Of a stretch of 36,578 nucleotides of DNA, positions 23,401-29,036 are shown piece by piece (within the stretch, counting starts at the first letter, position 1; each line of letters begins with the position of its first letter). The stretch is from positions 1 through 36,578 of the forward strand of contig USIH01000004.1 of assembly GCA_900554705.1 (NCBI GenBank), in the 5' to 3' direction. Under the pieces are notes generated by a model. That model was given only the letters and a program-made list of their open reading frames with translations. It did not search any database and was not told where the DNA came from. This DNA is from an uncultured Eubacteriales bacterium. Its GTDB lineage: Bacteria; Bacillota; Clostridia; Oscillospirales; Oscillospiraceae. Both the position numbers and the translations under genes were made by a program.

Positions 23401-24763
23401 CACATACCAGTATGGCTGGACGCACAATGTCAGCAGCACAGGCGTTCAGATGCGCGATTACATTTCCAGCATGGTGGCGTTTGAGAACGCGCCGACAGCG
23501 GAAGAACGCGACAAGATGGGCTTTGACAGCAAGTGGGAATGGTTCTGCAACGAGCTGAACAAGAACACAGACCTGACCAAAGAGCAGAAATACGCGATTG
23601 CAATCAGCACAGATCGCTCCATGTCTGAGAAGACCAAGAAGAAAATCGCGAACAAGCTTGGAACGGCATATGTCGCGCCTACTACAGACGGCAGAAACGC
23701 CGGCAGTGCAGCGGTCACAACGACCGGAAGTGGCACTTCCGGTTCCGGCGGGTATTCCGGCGGATGGAGTAGCAACAAGACTGAGGAAAAGAGCCAGGCG
23801 CAGAAAGCCTATGAGCGGTTCGGCATGGCGGCAGGAGCCACGGAAGCCATGTACCAAGAGGCAAAACAGGCCAGGGATAACATCGAGACGGTCTATGACA
23901 TGGACGGAAACGTTGTGCGCAGCGCGGAAGATCAGTTTGATTCCTGGCTTGAGCGCAGGAACTGGACGCAGGACCAAAAAGACGCGGTACGGGCCGGGTT
24001 CTATGCGGATACGGTGAAGAATCTGCAATATCTTTCCTCGGAGCTGCGAGAGGGTAATATCAGCGTTGCGTCCGCCAAGAGTGAGCTTTCGGCGAAGATG
24101 CAGACCGGATGGACGCGGAATGTCATGGACACCGGCGCGGCTATGGCCGACTACATTGATGCGTGGGCGTATTTCAAGGAGGCCCCGAATGCCGATGAGC
24201 GGAAAGCGCAGGGGTTCGGCACGAAATGGGCTTGGTTCTGCAATTATTTGAACCAAACGAATATGACACCGGAACAGAAATACGCGCTTGCAGTCAGCAT
24301 TAACACCAACGACTATGCAGATAGCACGAAGCGGAAAATTCAGAACGCCGTCGGCTGGGACGGAGTATCTTCGGCAGAACCGCAGTCCCCGGAAGAGACT
24401 TACGACCTCCGGACGGACGACGGATATCGGGCATATCTGAGCCTGCTTCTCAAGCGGACGAACCGGTATGAGGCAAAGGACGGCTCGGTTTGGACGCTCG
24501 GGGCGAACGGCGATGTCATTGCACGGACAAAAGACGGACGGCAGCTTCGCGTGCGGGCGGTTCTCGGCAAAAACGGCTTTGAGGATATCCCCGGGAACGG
24601 CTACACGGTCGGCTCAAAGGCAGGGGAGCTTGCGTATAAGATGATGCAAAACGGCGTTATGAAGACATGGCAGGCCCCGGATGGGTGGACTTGGAAGCTG
24701 GTTCGCGGGGAGATCATCGCAGAGAAGAACGGGACAAAAATCCCCGTCCGAATGGCCGGGTAA
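17444..24763 (+). CDS. Giant internal virion (polyvalent-type) protein, 2439 residues
   Basis: The largest gene. Seen in order: a Lys/Asn/Gly/Thr low-complexity N-terminus; hydrophobic patches near residues 365-390; a conserved module at about 640-830 (YGNSLQGEDAAALNAF, SHIDNRDISDRMQRGG, DDMLTNGYDSM) of the kind found in large phage polyvalent proteins; WRYFSMLANPSTHAKNIMGN at about 1165-1184, another frequent block in such proteins; a hydrophobic stretch near 1420 (TALLGVGAMLAKQGIL); helical regions; and two tandem 183-residue modules (1891-2073, 2122-2304) before a beta C-terminus. Similar giant proteins in short-tailed phages enter the cell with the DNA. No protease, lysozyme or nuclease active site is evident to me. 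Confidence 0.75.
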   Translation: MITDNGERSVKAQKQYDSIKPSAKKNTGTGNKGNAKKNTGTGKKSSTPKTITGVTKAPSSVASPTQSGTLESVSQRTSGSSSGSSSSSKTTKKRPLSQAEKSAALNDLMDRATIGSSRTYGLSFQSSVNQNISDAQRRQSLVEQATKNGYAVGQNTSQAQDFRNTVNRKLGSAIFSGKSPSEARSAEQQRIKKSAAAQKSVLRDQEKGRNRTAAELERQIRAIDKEIGQSTQETGRPDMKKVAERNKLTKQKRTVTNDYSVLESLGRSVEAGAGGFNSAVTSTLNAGRNALMQLESIINGGWDKESRKFIRGDSPITASLFQPVADLNDYTKETTAGLQQSAAERWSRYGKAGDIANQLTQGTVSAVPNAILAMATAGGSAAATLTPQASGLTATVADAVQKLSKDPMYWTSFIQSFGNGYDEAIEKGATEDEALLATLLSSTANAIVEVGGGVEQLPGELRKEGLTSAEKIRKWVSSSLDEGKEEVVQGMIERLVNKAVYNQDAPWISSGDEDAVINPRQSLQEGAMGAAIGGILGGGQMLTQEALNAANRKRIVDPTASPLDQAILDALQGVQTPENVTQVREPTDLDNIVMAAMNQNKNSATPEQTTESPINGPVRSDAAEAGTSNINAASEKIKGDFDKLIERNKGKLSFDQWVNYGNSLQGEDAAALNAFLNDIETGKTQYKYDAGGGIYKVDPESHIDNRDISDRMQRGGHSFQYDNPELHEYMKEAAELLLEDIADSTRGERFATPTEDGDNGGYYHWAGTKRRTTKGIAELKDRFGITWDNLARAAENIIKDEGAENYADARRVEILLDDMLTNGYDSMTPKSEAGTFVPPNEDYIRAKQQIPGADMRQKSETSALTWPMELEVDQNAAKGATLPSDIVPTVGSGAETEERTWRGGNRRSSSASAEAAKINSPGPAPTGFDPLSHASNQYGAIPPGENPSRVVDIPVSMDGETKVSKFSRTAAEAQITTDEMVGRIEQLVQDGKLSHEVYSNKKAIEDGAKQIEKQYARGKSIEQIRSEFIRDANAGKAGAKFVSQGTTLYADAIAEGNYNAASDILVALTAVETNAGQAVQAARLMKSLTPEGRIFTVQKMVSNLEAQINQRRSANKQIEIDVPDTLLETYQNATTADAQEAALQNIYQNVADQIPTSLGEAAQQWRYFSMLANPSTHAKNIMGNVSGAVAKIGKDNLAALMETIFIGDKEGRTKAFLNPLNKSDQNLLNLGWADYDTAVDLYEDGTGKYSNAAGDINDKRRYWKINDPQNALTRGIDKALNIAEKANNLNSKALEVEDMWFSKPMYSVALAGYMKANGLTEITDAARTYAMTEAKRGTYNDLNAVSKWATSLGKGSKLGRFLSNTIYPFKKVPANVMVRTMEYSPLGYLKGAWDLIQMQRGNTDITAAKAIDDFAAATTGTALLGVGAMLAKQGILRATGVGDDKEKEQQKNAFGAKDFSILVGNTYIPIDSLTLAGTGLLTGAQIWEAAQNARNGDEPISFGDFLDALSKITDPVFEQSMLSGMDSILTTIQNSGSAGTGELLTKMGVQILGNYVGQYVPTVIGRAAASLDKNQRSTYLEPDGAWGPVQSAVQGVQKKLPGLREDMAVTYGNWGVPVEGNGANGFGEGVFKAVTPVYPSKQKTDAVEEEIARLHDVNAEYSNFYTKPPKSIAVDGETVKLTSEEYANYTETRGQTDYNLRKNMLDSDIYKSLPDNVKSKAMRLSQEYANALGKEAAGVGYETDEKWINDLKGKSDEEVLKAILGRAVETEKYISDEAKNKLGNVQKLYDGLAYAGVSDDLKESAREKAAEYFQNAEKVKFGYELSEEQQKLEGKNQKTLAEYFLDEAVKAKYKDANNDGTNRDELLQAYNDNELNDRTAIAVLSAREVDAYQKFGKAAGVTPQMMLEASSAHARMHEVKDIDGIVTSSVREQYDDWLESKNLTEEQKKALRMGFYGDTVDTYNKLVEDLDLGNITAGEAKQELSPTYQYGWTHNVSSTGVQMRDYISSMVAFENAPTAEERDKMGFDSKWEWFCNELNKNTDLTKEQKYAIAISTDRSMSEKTKKKIANKLGTAYVAPTTDGRNAGSAAVTTTGSGTSGSGGYSGGWSSNKTEEKSQAQKAYERFGMAAGATEAMYQEAKQARDNIETVYDMDGNVVRSAEDQFDSWLERRNWTQDQKDAVRAGFYADTVKNLQYLSSELREGNISVASAKSELSAKMQTGWTRNVMDTGAAMADYIDAWAYFKEAPNADERKAQGFGTKWAWFCNYLNQTNMTPEQKYALAVSINTNDYADSTKRKIQNAVGWDGVSSAEPQSPEETYDLRTDDGYRAYLSLLLKRTNRYEAKDGSVWTLGANGDVIARTKDGRQLRVRAVLGKNGFEDIPGNGYTVGSKAGELAYKMMQNGVMKTWQAPDGWTWKLVRGEIIAEKNGTKIPVRMAG
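23114..24355 (+). repeat. Tandem protein modules within the giant gene (2 x 183 residues)
   Basis: Bases 23114-23662 and 23807-24355 each encode 183 residues that align end to end without large gaps. Shared anchors: AYxxFGxAAG, DxDGxV, DWLE/SWLE, GFYxDTV, GWTxNV, GFxxKWxWFCN and TxEQKYAxAxS. Identity is roughly two in five. A Gly/Ser/Thr linker separates them, so these are folded domains rather than a low-complexity repeat. Confidence 0.85.
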
Positions 24764-24780
24764 AACAGAAGGGAGCGCCT

Positions 24781-25083
24781 ATGGATGACTTGGAAATGGA
24801 ACACAGATTGACGCAGGCGGAGTCGTTGGAAAGGGATAACAAGCGCCGAATCAACGATTTGGAAGCAGACAACAAGGCTTTGCAGGAGCTGACCGCCTCC
24901 GTAAAGGTTATGGCGGTGCAGCTCAAGACGATGAACGATAAAATCAATCGGATGGACCAGACGGTGCAGCGATTGAATGGAAAGCCGGGGACGATGTGGG
25001 AAGGGGTGATTAAGAGCATCGTCACGGCACTCATTGCAGGAATTATTGGATATATGCTTTACAGGCTTGGCCTGAAAGCGTGA
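24781..25083 (+). CDS. XhlA-like membrane-associated lysis protein
   Basis: 100 residues. The ATG at 24781 has GGGAG in front; the upstream in-frame codons lie inside the giant gene. Residues 1-72 are a heptad-rich coiled coil (MEHRLTQAESLERDNKRRINDLEADN split, then LKTMNDKINRMDQTVQRLNG), and residues 78-97 one membrane span (IVTALIAGIIGYMLYRLGL). This matches the XhlA/haemolysin-type proteins encoded next to holins and endolysins in Bacillus and Clostridium phages; they assist membrane disruption. It is followed by holin and endolysin, forming a lysis cassette. Confidence 0.75.
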   Translation: MDDLEMEHRLTQAESLERDNKRRINDLEADNKALQELTASVKVMAVQLKTMNDKINRMDQTVQRLNGKPGTMWEGVIKSIVTALIAGIIGYMLYRLGLKA

Positions 25084-25098
25084 GAAAGGAGCTACAAT

Positions 25099-25296
25099 AT
25101 GATGAATAAAAATTGGTGGAAGGCGGCGGGTATCCGCGCGCTCAAGACGATTGCACAGACAGCAGTTGCTACGATCGGCACATCGGCGCTTCTGGATGAA
25201 GTAAACTGGATTGCAGTTGCTTCTGCGTCGGCGCTGGCCGGTGTTCTGAGCCTGCTGACTTCTGTCGCGGGCCTTCCGGAGGTGGACAATCCGTGA
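25099..25296 (+). CDS. Holin, r1t-like family
   Basis: 65 residues with AAAGGAG 7 bases before the first of two adjacent ATG codons. An amphipathic N-terminus (NKNWWKAAGIRALKTIAQTAV) precedes two hydrophobic segments (TAVATIGTSALL and IAVASASALAGVLSLLTSVAG), the pattern of the Lactococcus r1t holin family. Holins form membrane holes that release endolysin at a set time. The stop overlaps the endolysin GTG start by three bases. Confidence 0.75.
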   Translation: MMNKNWWKAAGIRALKTIAQTAVATIGTSALLDEVNWIAVASASALAGVLSLLTSVAGLPEVDNP

Positions 25297-25997
25297 GCGC
25301 GCTCATTGGGCAGGCAAGCATTGACGAGCGGGGAAAGATTACCGGCGGCAGCGCCGGCAATCAGTCCGGCTGGGAGCTGAATATCCGAGACTGGTATGCC
25401 AACGGCTGGACACTGGTCCTGCGGCCAAAGTGGAGAACCACAGCGAAAAAGATGGCGGCGGCGTGCCGCGCGGGCGTAGGAAATCGGCACATCGGGTATG
25501 ACCAGTGGCAGAGGAATACGCTGCGGTATTACGCAAAACTTGCCAAGTGGAATCTTGCAGCTGTCACAGACGACTGTGAGACGGACTGCTCGGCGTTTAT
25601 GGCGGTTTGCGCAGAAGCGGCGGGCGTCAACATGGAGCCTGCCTACACGGCAGGAAACGCCCCTGCAACGTTCCAGATGCGTGAAATGTGGGCCAGAACA
25701 GGCGCATTCGAAATTCTGGACGATGCAAAGTACTTAAAGTCTTCGGACTATCTTTTAGAGGGCGATGTAATTGTCAACGAGTTCAGGCATACGGCGATGG
25801 TACTTTCAGATGGGAAATTTGCAGAGGAGGAACGAGAAGTGGTAGAGCGATCAAAAATTATCGTGGATGGCAAGGAGTTTGCAGTGGACAGAATCTTAAA
25901 AGACGGCGCAAACTACATTAAAATCCGCGACATTGCTGCGGCGCTTGATTTGGAAGTGTCCAATCAGGGGAGCATTGCGGTTCTGAACAGAAAGTAG
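25293..25997 (+). CDS. Endolysin, cysteine peptidoglycan hydrolase with copper-amine-oxidase-N-like C-terminal domain
   Basis: 234 residues from a GTG start overlapping the holin stop. Residues 10-175 match a phage cell-wall hydrolase type with IGYDQWQR (67-74) and a DCSAF catalytic motif with Cys99, and His166 in FRHTAMV as partner, which is the NlpC/P60/CHAP style. It probably cuts peptide or amide bonds in peptidoglycan. Residues 188-234 (IIVDGKEFAVDRILKDGANY, IRDIAAALDLEVSN) form a small beta-alpha domain like the copper amine oxidase N-terminal repeat, common at the end of Clostridia wall enzymes and probably wall-binding. No signal peptide. Confidence 0.8.
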   Translation: MSALIGQASIDERGKITGGSAGNQSGWELNIRDWYANGWTLVLRPKWRTTAKKMAAACRAGVGNRHIGYDQWQRNTLRYYAKLAKWNLAAVTDDCETDCSAFMAVCAEAAGVNMEPAYTAGNAPATFQMREMWARTGAFEILDDAKYLKSSDYLLEGDVIVNEFRHTAMVLSDGKFAEEEREVVERSKIIVDGKEFAVDRILKDGANYIKIRDIAAALDLEVSNQGSIAVLNRK

Positions 25998-26004
25998 GGG
26001 TAAA

Positions 26005-26217
26005 ATGCAGCGCGGATTGCCTTTAAAGCCGCGCAGTGAGTGGGAGCACCTGATTTCTGAATGGATTCACAATGCAATGTATCGGGAGATCATGCGAAGG
26101 AATATCTGCGACGGGGAAACGGCGGAACGGTTGGCAGAGCGGTACGGGTTTTCCGTGAATGGTATGAAGGGCATTATCAAACGATGCACGGAAATATTAT
26201 TAAAGGCAGACGCATAG
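26005..26217 (+). CDS. Small HTH-like protein after the lysis cassette
   Basis: 70 residues. The C-terminal half (ICDGETAERLAERYGFSVNGMKGIIKR) has the spacing of a helix-turn-helix with turn around YGFS, similar to resolvase or sigma region 4 type motifs; the N-terminal helix (EWEHLISEWIHNAMYREIMRR) may be a dimer surface. It could sense template or act as a transcription factor of late genes. The stop codon lies within the stem of a terminator. Specific family not recognised. Confidence 0.55.
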   Translation: MQRGLPLKPRSEWEHLISEWIHNAMYREIMRRNICDGETAERLAERYGFSVNGMKGIIKRCTEILLKADA

Positions 26218-26232
26218 CGCCTGCCTTTTTCT
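26202..26232 (+). terminator. Terminator overlapping the end of the HTH-like gene
   Basis: AAAGGCAG (26203-26208 core) pairs with CTGCCTTT across an ACGC/GCG inner stem and is followed by TTTTT. The stop codon (26215-26217) is inside the loop. It likely ends the lysis transcript, with the downstream genes starting from another promoter. Confidence 0.75.
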
Positions 26233-26332
26233 GTGCTTTTTTTGAGCTTTCGCTTGGTTTTTTGTGATGCGGTTTTCCAACAGAATGGTGATAGGAACCG
26301 GAAGGTTCACTACTGAAAACGGAGGTATTTTT

Positions 26333-26902
26333 ATGGAATACGCAAGCAACGGCAAGGCGAATGCTGCGCTGACAACGGGCATTATCGGCACTGCCGGTGT
26401 CGGTCTGGGGCTGCTCGGAAATCTGCTCGGCGGCTGGGGCATGAACCCGGCGGCTGCAATGGCTGCGGGTGCGGCATGCAGTGAAAACACGCCGGTCACA
26501 CGGTATGAACTGGACCGGGGGCAGCAGCTGGCCGCGAAGGACGCAGAGATCGCGCTCTTGAAGGCGAACACCTACAACGACCAGAAGATGCTGGACGTGT
26601 ACGCCTACATCGACGGGCAGCTCAAGGACGTGCGCAAGACGCTGTGCGATCAGGCGGTCCACAACCAGCGCACCGAGGACAGCTTCGTGCTGGCGCGTCA
26701 GGACATCGCGTCGGTCAAGTCCGAGCTGCACCGCGAGATCGAGATGGAGGCCGAGCGTCGCTGTTGCGGCGATAATTCCATCGTCACCTACGCGAATGCA
26801 ACCTTTTACCCCAAGCAGGTCGCAGACGTCACCACCGGCACCGCGACCACGGCGCAGACGCTCTACAACCCGCTTCCCAAGTGCGGCTGCTGCAAGAACT
26901 AA
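26333..26902 (+). CDS. Conserved phage protein with hydrophobic Gly-rich N-terminus and Cys-rich C-terminus
   Basis: 189 residues; GGAGG precedes the ATG. Residues 10-45 are small and hydrophobic (TGIIGTAGVGLGLLGNLLGG), like a membrane-inserting or glycine-zipper segment. A central coiled coil follows (ELDRGQQLAAKDAEIALLKA; DGQLKDVRKTLCDQAV). The C-terminus ends CGCCKN after a beta-like QVADVTTGTATTAQTLY. This architecture is widespread in gut Firmicutes phages without assigned function. Third-base GC here is higher than in neighbours (26,560-26,830), suggesting separate acquisition. Possibly a host-takeover or virion-membrane protein. Confidence 0.55.
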   Translation: MEYASNGKANAALTTGIIGTAGVGLGLLGNLLGGWGMNPAAAMAAGAACSENTPVTRYELDRGQQLAAKDAEIALLKANTYNDQKMLDVYAYIDGQLKDVRKTLCDQAVHNQRTEDSFVLARQDIASVKSELHREIEMEAERRCCGDNSIVTYANATFYPKQVADVTTGTATTAQTLYNPLPKCGCCKN

Positions 26903-26908
26903 GCAAAA

Positions 26909-26928
26909 GGGGCGGCAGTAGCCGCCCC
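26909..26928 (+). other. GC-rich hairpin without T-run
   Basis: GGGGCGGC (26909-26916) and GCCGCCCC (26921-26928) form a perfect 8-bp stem with AGTA loop just after the stop at 26902. The sequence that follows is GAGCTTTACGG, so it lacks the T-run of an intrinsic terminator; it may protect or pause the transcript. Confidence 0.65.
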
Positions 26929-26949
26929 GAGCTTTACGGAGGATAATTT

Positions 26950-27288
26950 ATGATTACGATTGATCAGGCGATGCGCGGCGTGGTCCGCTTTATCGATACA
27001 GAAATTCTGCCACACCTTCCGACTGGAAAGGGAATCGGCGCAGGAATTGCCGTTGCGCTCATTATGGACGGCGGAAAAGAACGGATTCTTGCACTGCGGG
27101 AAAACCCGGTTGTGCAGATGATGGGTGTTATGGACGAGGCGGGGAACATCAATATTGACAGGCTTTACAATGCGGCGAGACCGAAATTTGAGCAGAAGCT
27201 TCCGGTTTCAATTCCGTTTATCGGAGATCTGACGTTTGACCAGAACGATGTTGACAAGCTTTACAGATACATAAAGGAGGCGGTATGA
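26950..27288 (+). CDS. Hypothetical phage protein near the lysis region
   Basis: 112 residues, ribosome site GGAGG before ATG. The N-terminal half has a possible membrane-associated helix (KGIGAGIAVALIMDGG) and a helix ILALRENPVVQMMGVMD; the C-terminal half (FEQKLPVSIPFIGDLTFDQND, VDKLYRYIKEAV) may be a small alpha/beta unit. It overlaps the next start by four bases. Genes of this pattern often lie beside phage endolysins, but I do not know a function. Confidence 0.55.
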   Translation: MITIDQAMRGVVRFIDTEILPHLPTGKGIGAGIAVALIMDGGKERILALRENPVVQMMGVMDEAGNINIDRLYNAARPKFEQKLPVSIPFIGDLTFDQNDVDKLYRYIKEAV

Positions 27289-27749
27289 TGGAGTACATAA
27301 AAAAACTGCATGAGAGATTGCAGGAGCTGATGGAAAGACCGGCAACGACCGGCAATGTGGAGGAAGTCCGGCTTTATGCGAAGACCATTCGGGCGCTGGA
27401 AAAGCTGGAGCTGCATGAATCGTTCACGAAGGAAGATGCCATTTGCTGGGTAGAGCATATGGAAAACAGCGACGGAACGAAAGGCGCACAGTGGACGATG
27501 GCAGAGACAAGCGCGATGGCGAAGGAAATGGGCGTATATCTGCCTGCTTGCATCTGGTATGCTGCGGTGAATATGATGCGCTCGGACTACTGCATGGTGG
27601 CGAGAAAGCACGGCGTGGACAAGCCGGAATTTTACGCAGATATGGCGCAGGCGTTCCTGTTTGACAAGGACGCGGGAGAGCCGGAGGAGAAGATTGCGGC
27701 GTACTATCACTGTGTTGCAAATGCTAATAAAAATGCTAATGACATGTGA
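27285..27749 (+). CDS. Conserved hypothetical phage protein (DUF7841-like)
   Basis: 154 residues with AAAGGAGG upstream. Predominantly helical: MEYIKKLHERLQELMER, NVEEVRLYAKTIRALEKLELH, then EDAICWVEHMENSDGTKGAQWT, ETSAMAKEMG, and a C-terminal helix bundle (PEFYADMAQAFLFDKDAGEP, KIAAYYHCVANANKN). This WVEHMEN..GxxGxxW pattern is common in Firmicutes phages next to holin genes and has no proven role. Its 3' end overlaps two integrase arm-type repeats, so the gene marks the boundary of the late region and the attachment site. Confidence 0.6.
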   Translation: MMEYIKKLHERLQELMERPATTGNVEEVRLYAKTIRALEKLELHESFTKEDAICWVEHMENSDGTKGAQWTMAETSAMAKEMGVYLPACIWYAAVNMMRSDYCMVARKHGVDKPEFYADMAQAFLFDKDAGEPEEKIAAYYHCVANANKNANDM

Positions 27750-27786
27750 AAAGTGTTGAAAACACTTGTGATATAAGATAGAGAAT

Positions 27787-27814
27787 AGGGGTTCGATTCC
27801 CCTCAGCTCCACCA
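27787..27814 (+). other. attP: attP core: 3' end of a tmRNA (ssrA) gene
   Basis: The 28 bases comprise a T arm (AGGGG-TTCGATT-CCCCT) followed by CAGCTCC-A-CCA, i.e. acceptor 3' strand, discriminator and encoded CCA. CAGCTCCACCA is the characteristic 3' terminus of tmRNA genes (pairing with 5' GGGGCTG), though a tRNA of the same acceptor sequence cannot be excluded. No D arm, anticodon arm or 5' half exists upstream; phage protein genes lie on both sides, so it is the phage copy of the attachment site, not an intact RNA gene. An AAGTGTT-GAA-AACACTT dyad lies at 27751-27767. Confidence 0.8.
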
Positions 27815-27823
27815 TAATGATAA

Positions 27824-27855
27824 AACCTGCAATCAACTGAGATTGCAGGTTTTTC
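27824..27855 (+). terminator. Intrinsic terminator between late genes and integrase
   Basis: AACCTGCAATC (27824-27834) pairs perfectly with GATTGCAGGTT (27841-27851), loop AACTGA, then TTTTC. It lies just after the tmRNA CCA end; it can stop late transcription and, after integration, the rescued tmRNA transcript. AAAA on the other side allows weaker leftward use after the integrase. Confidence 0.85.
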
Positions 27856-27885
27856 TTGCATTTTCAATGCTTTCGACGATTTTTG

Positions 27886-27947
27886 ATATTCCGTATTTGC
27901 GGAGAATATTCCGCGTTTCCGGAAGAAAAACCACGTTCGCGGAATAT
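27886..27947. repeat. ATATTCCGnnTTTnCGGA repeats between att core and integrase
   Basis: 18-base units at 27886-27903 and 27906-27923 match at all but three positions with 20-base period (two helical turns), and CGCGGAATAT (27938-27947) is an inverted partial copy. Such phased sites suit cooperative binding of an integrase accessory (excisionase or host factor). Confidence 0.6.
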
Positions 27948-27965
27948 AAAATGCTAATGAAAATG

Positions 27966-29018
27966 CTAATGAAATTGTTGGCTCTCAAAGGCACTTATAA
28001 CTGAAGAATAGTAGTCGTCCATTTGTTTCTCGGCTGAGAGACGCGCGGAAGAGAATGTATGCGTATAAACAGTTTTCATGGTGTGGTCGCTCTTCCAGCC
28101 GCCGCCTTCCTGGATAATTTCCGGCTGAATTTGAAGACGCGCCCCTTCGGACGCATATGTGTGCCGAAGCTTGTGAAAGCTGCTCTTTGGAAGACCTGCC
28201 TTTTCAAGAAGACGTTGATAGCGTTTATTGATTGTTTGCGATGATTTGTCGCAAAGAATATCGCCGTCTACTTTATCAATCAGGTCTTGTATGAAGGGTG
28301 GAATGTCGAGAACCCGAACGCGCTCAAATTCCTTACCGCCTTCTTTTCGTACAGGAACACCGTGGACATCAACTACAGTTTCGACAATGTACAGTTTTCC
28401 GTTATGAATGGATCTTGATTTTGTCAGCCCGCGAATCTCCGAGATCGTCAGGCTGAGCCTCGCTGCAAGAAGACATTCAAGCTCTATTGATGAGCCAGCA
28501 ATTGCAGGATAGACTTCTTCAAAGGAAAGAATTTGAACAGGCTTCTTTTTAAGCTCGGGAAGATCTGGCTCGTCATCTAACCTGATGTGATTTCGCTTTA
28601 GGACAGTAGAGATCAGGTGCCACGCTTCACGGATTGTCTTTGGAGAGAGTGGTTTCCCACGTCGGCTGACACGCGCCTGTTCAGCGTAAATTGCATCGTT
28701 GATTGCGTCTATGTCGATATCGCGAAGCGGTTTATCCATAATACGCTGGAAGTATTGATCGCGGCTTTTTTCATAGCCCTGCAAGGTGGTTGGGGATAGA
28801 CCTTTTTTTGCGTCAATGTACTCAGTGATTGCCTCGCGAAGAGTTATATCATTGGACGCAATTCTGCGCCGGCCGGCAAGGTACTCAGCTTTAATGAGCT
28901 GCGCTTGCTGGATACATTCCTTCTTGCTGGGAGCAGAGACAGGGACACTGACACCGTTCAAACGCATCTGGATAAACCATGTGCCACTTGGTAATTTCTT
29001 TGGCTCTGGTACTTTCAT
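27966..29018 (-). CDS. int: Tyrosine recombinase / integrase with catalytic Arg I replaced by Thr
   Basis: 350 residues. N-terminal arm-binding domain (about 1-60), SAM-like core-binding domain (60-155, TLREAITEYIDAKKGLSPTTL) and catalytic domain. Catalytic residues visible: Lys near 225-229 (RKEGGK), His282 and Arg285 (FHKLRHTYAS), Trp308 in GGGWKSDHTMKTVYTH, and Tyr318 nucleophile. The usual first arginine (TGLRxSE) is Thr191 in ARLSLTISEIRGL; the codon is ACG, one base from AGG. That would normally abolish or strongly reduce recombination. The gene lies next to the att core, as expected. GAGGT precedes the ATG. Confidence 0.9.
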   Translation of the reverse strand: MKVPEPKKLPSGTWFIQMRLNGVSVPVSAPSKKECIQQAQLIKAEYLAGRRRIASNDITLREAITEYIDAKKGLSPTTLQGYEKSRDQYFQRIMDKPLRDIDIDAINDAIYAEQARVSRRGKPLSPKTIREAWHLISTVLKRNHIRLDDEPDLPELKKKPVQILSFEEVYPAIAGSSIELECLLAARLSLTISEIRGLTKSRSIHNGKLYIVETVVDVHGVPVRKEGGKEFERVRVLDIPPFIQDLIDKVDGDILCDKSSQTINKRYQRLLEKAGLPKSSFHKLRHTYASEGARLQIQPEIIQEGGGWKSDHTMKTVYTHTFSSARLSAEKQMDDYYSSVISAFESQQFH

Positions 29019-29036
29019 GATGAACCTCGATTCTCT

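Larger units (their letters stand above)
27721..27972. repeat. Paired ATGCTAATGA repeats flanking the att core (integrase arm-type sites)
   Basis: ATGCTAATAA at 27721 and ATGCTAATGA at 27733 lie on the left; ATGCTAATGA at 27951 and 27963 on the right. Each pair has 12-base spacing and the same orientation. They bracket the tmRNA-derived core as P and P' arm sites do in phage attP regions. The right pair overlaps the integrase stop codon. Confidence 0.75.

Noticed and set aside
23393..24256. 287-codon minus-strand frame inside the giant gene
   Set aside because: The plus-strand frame encodes two homologous modules; the antisense frame shows no corresponding conservation between the two copies.
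26295..26308. GAACC-GGAA-GGTTC dyad as a second LexA box
   Set aside because: The GAAC and GTTC halves are separated by six bases, not the four needed for the Gram-positive SOS box.
26909..26928. Intrinsic terminator after the Gly/Cys-rich protein gene
   Set aside because: The hairpin is perfect but lacks a T-run, so it is listed only as a hairpin.
27750..27814. A complete tRNA or tmRNA gene
   Set aside because: Only T arm, acceptor 3' strand and CCA exist. The upstream bases cannot form D and anticodon arms and belong to the att region and the preceding gene end.
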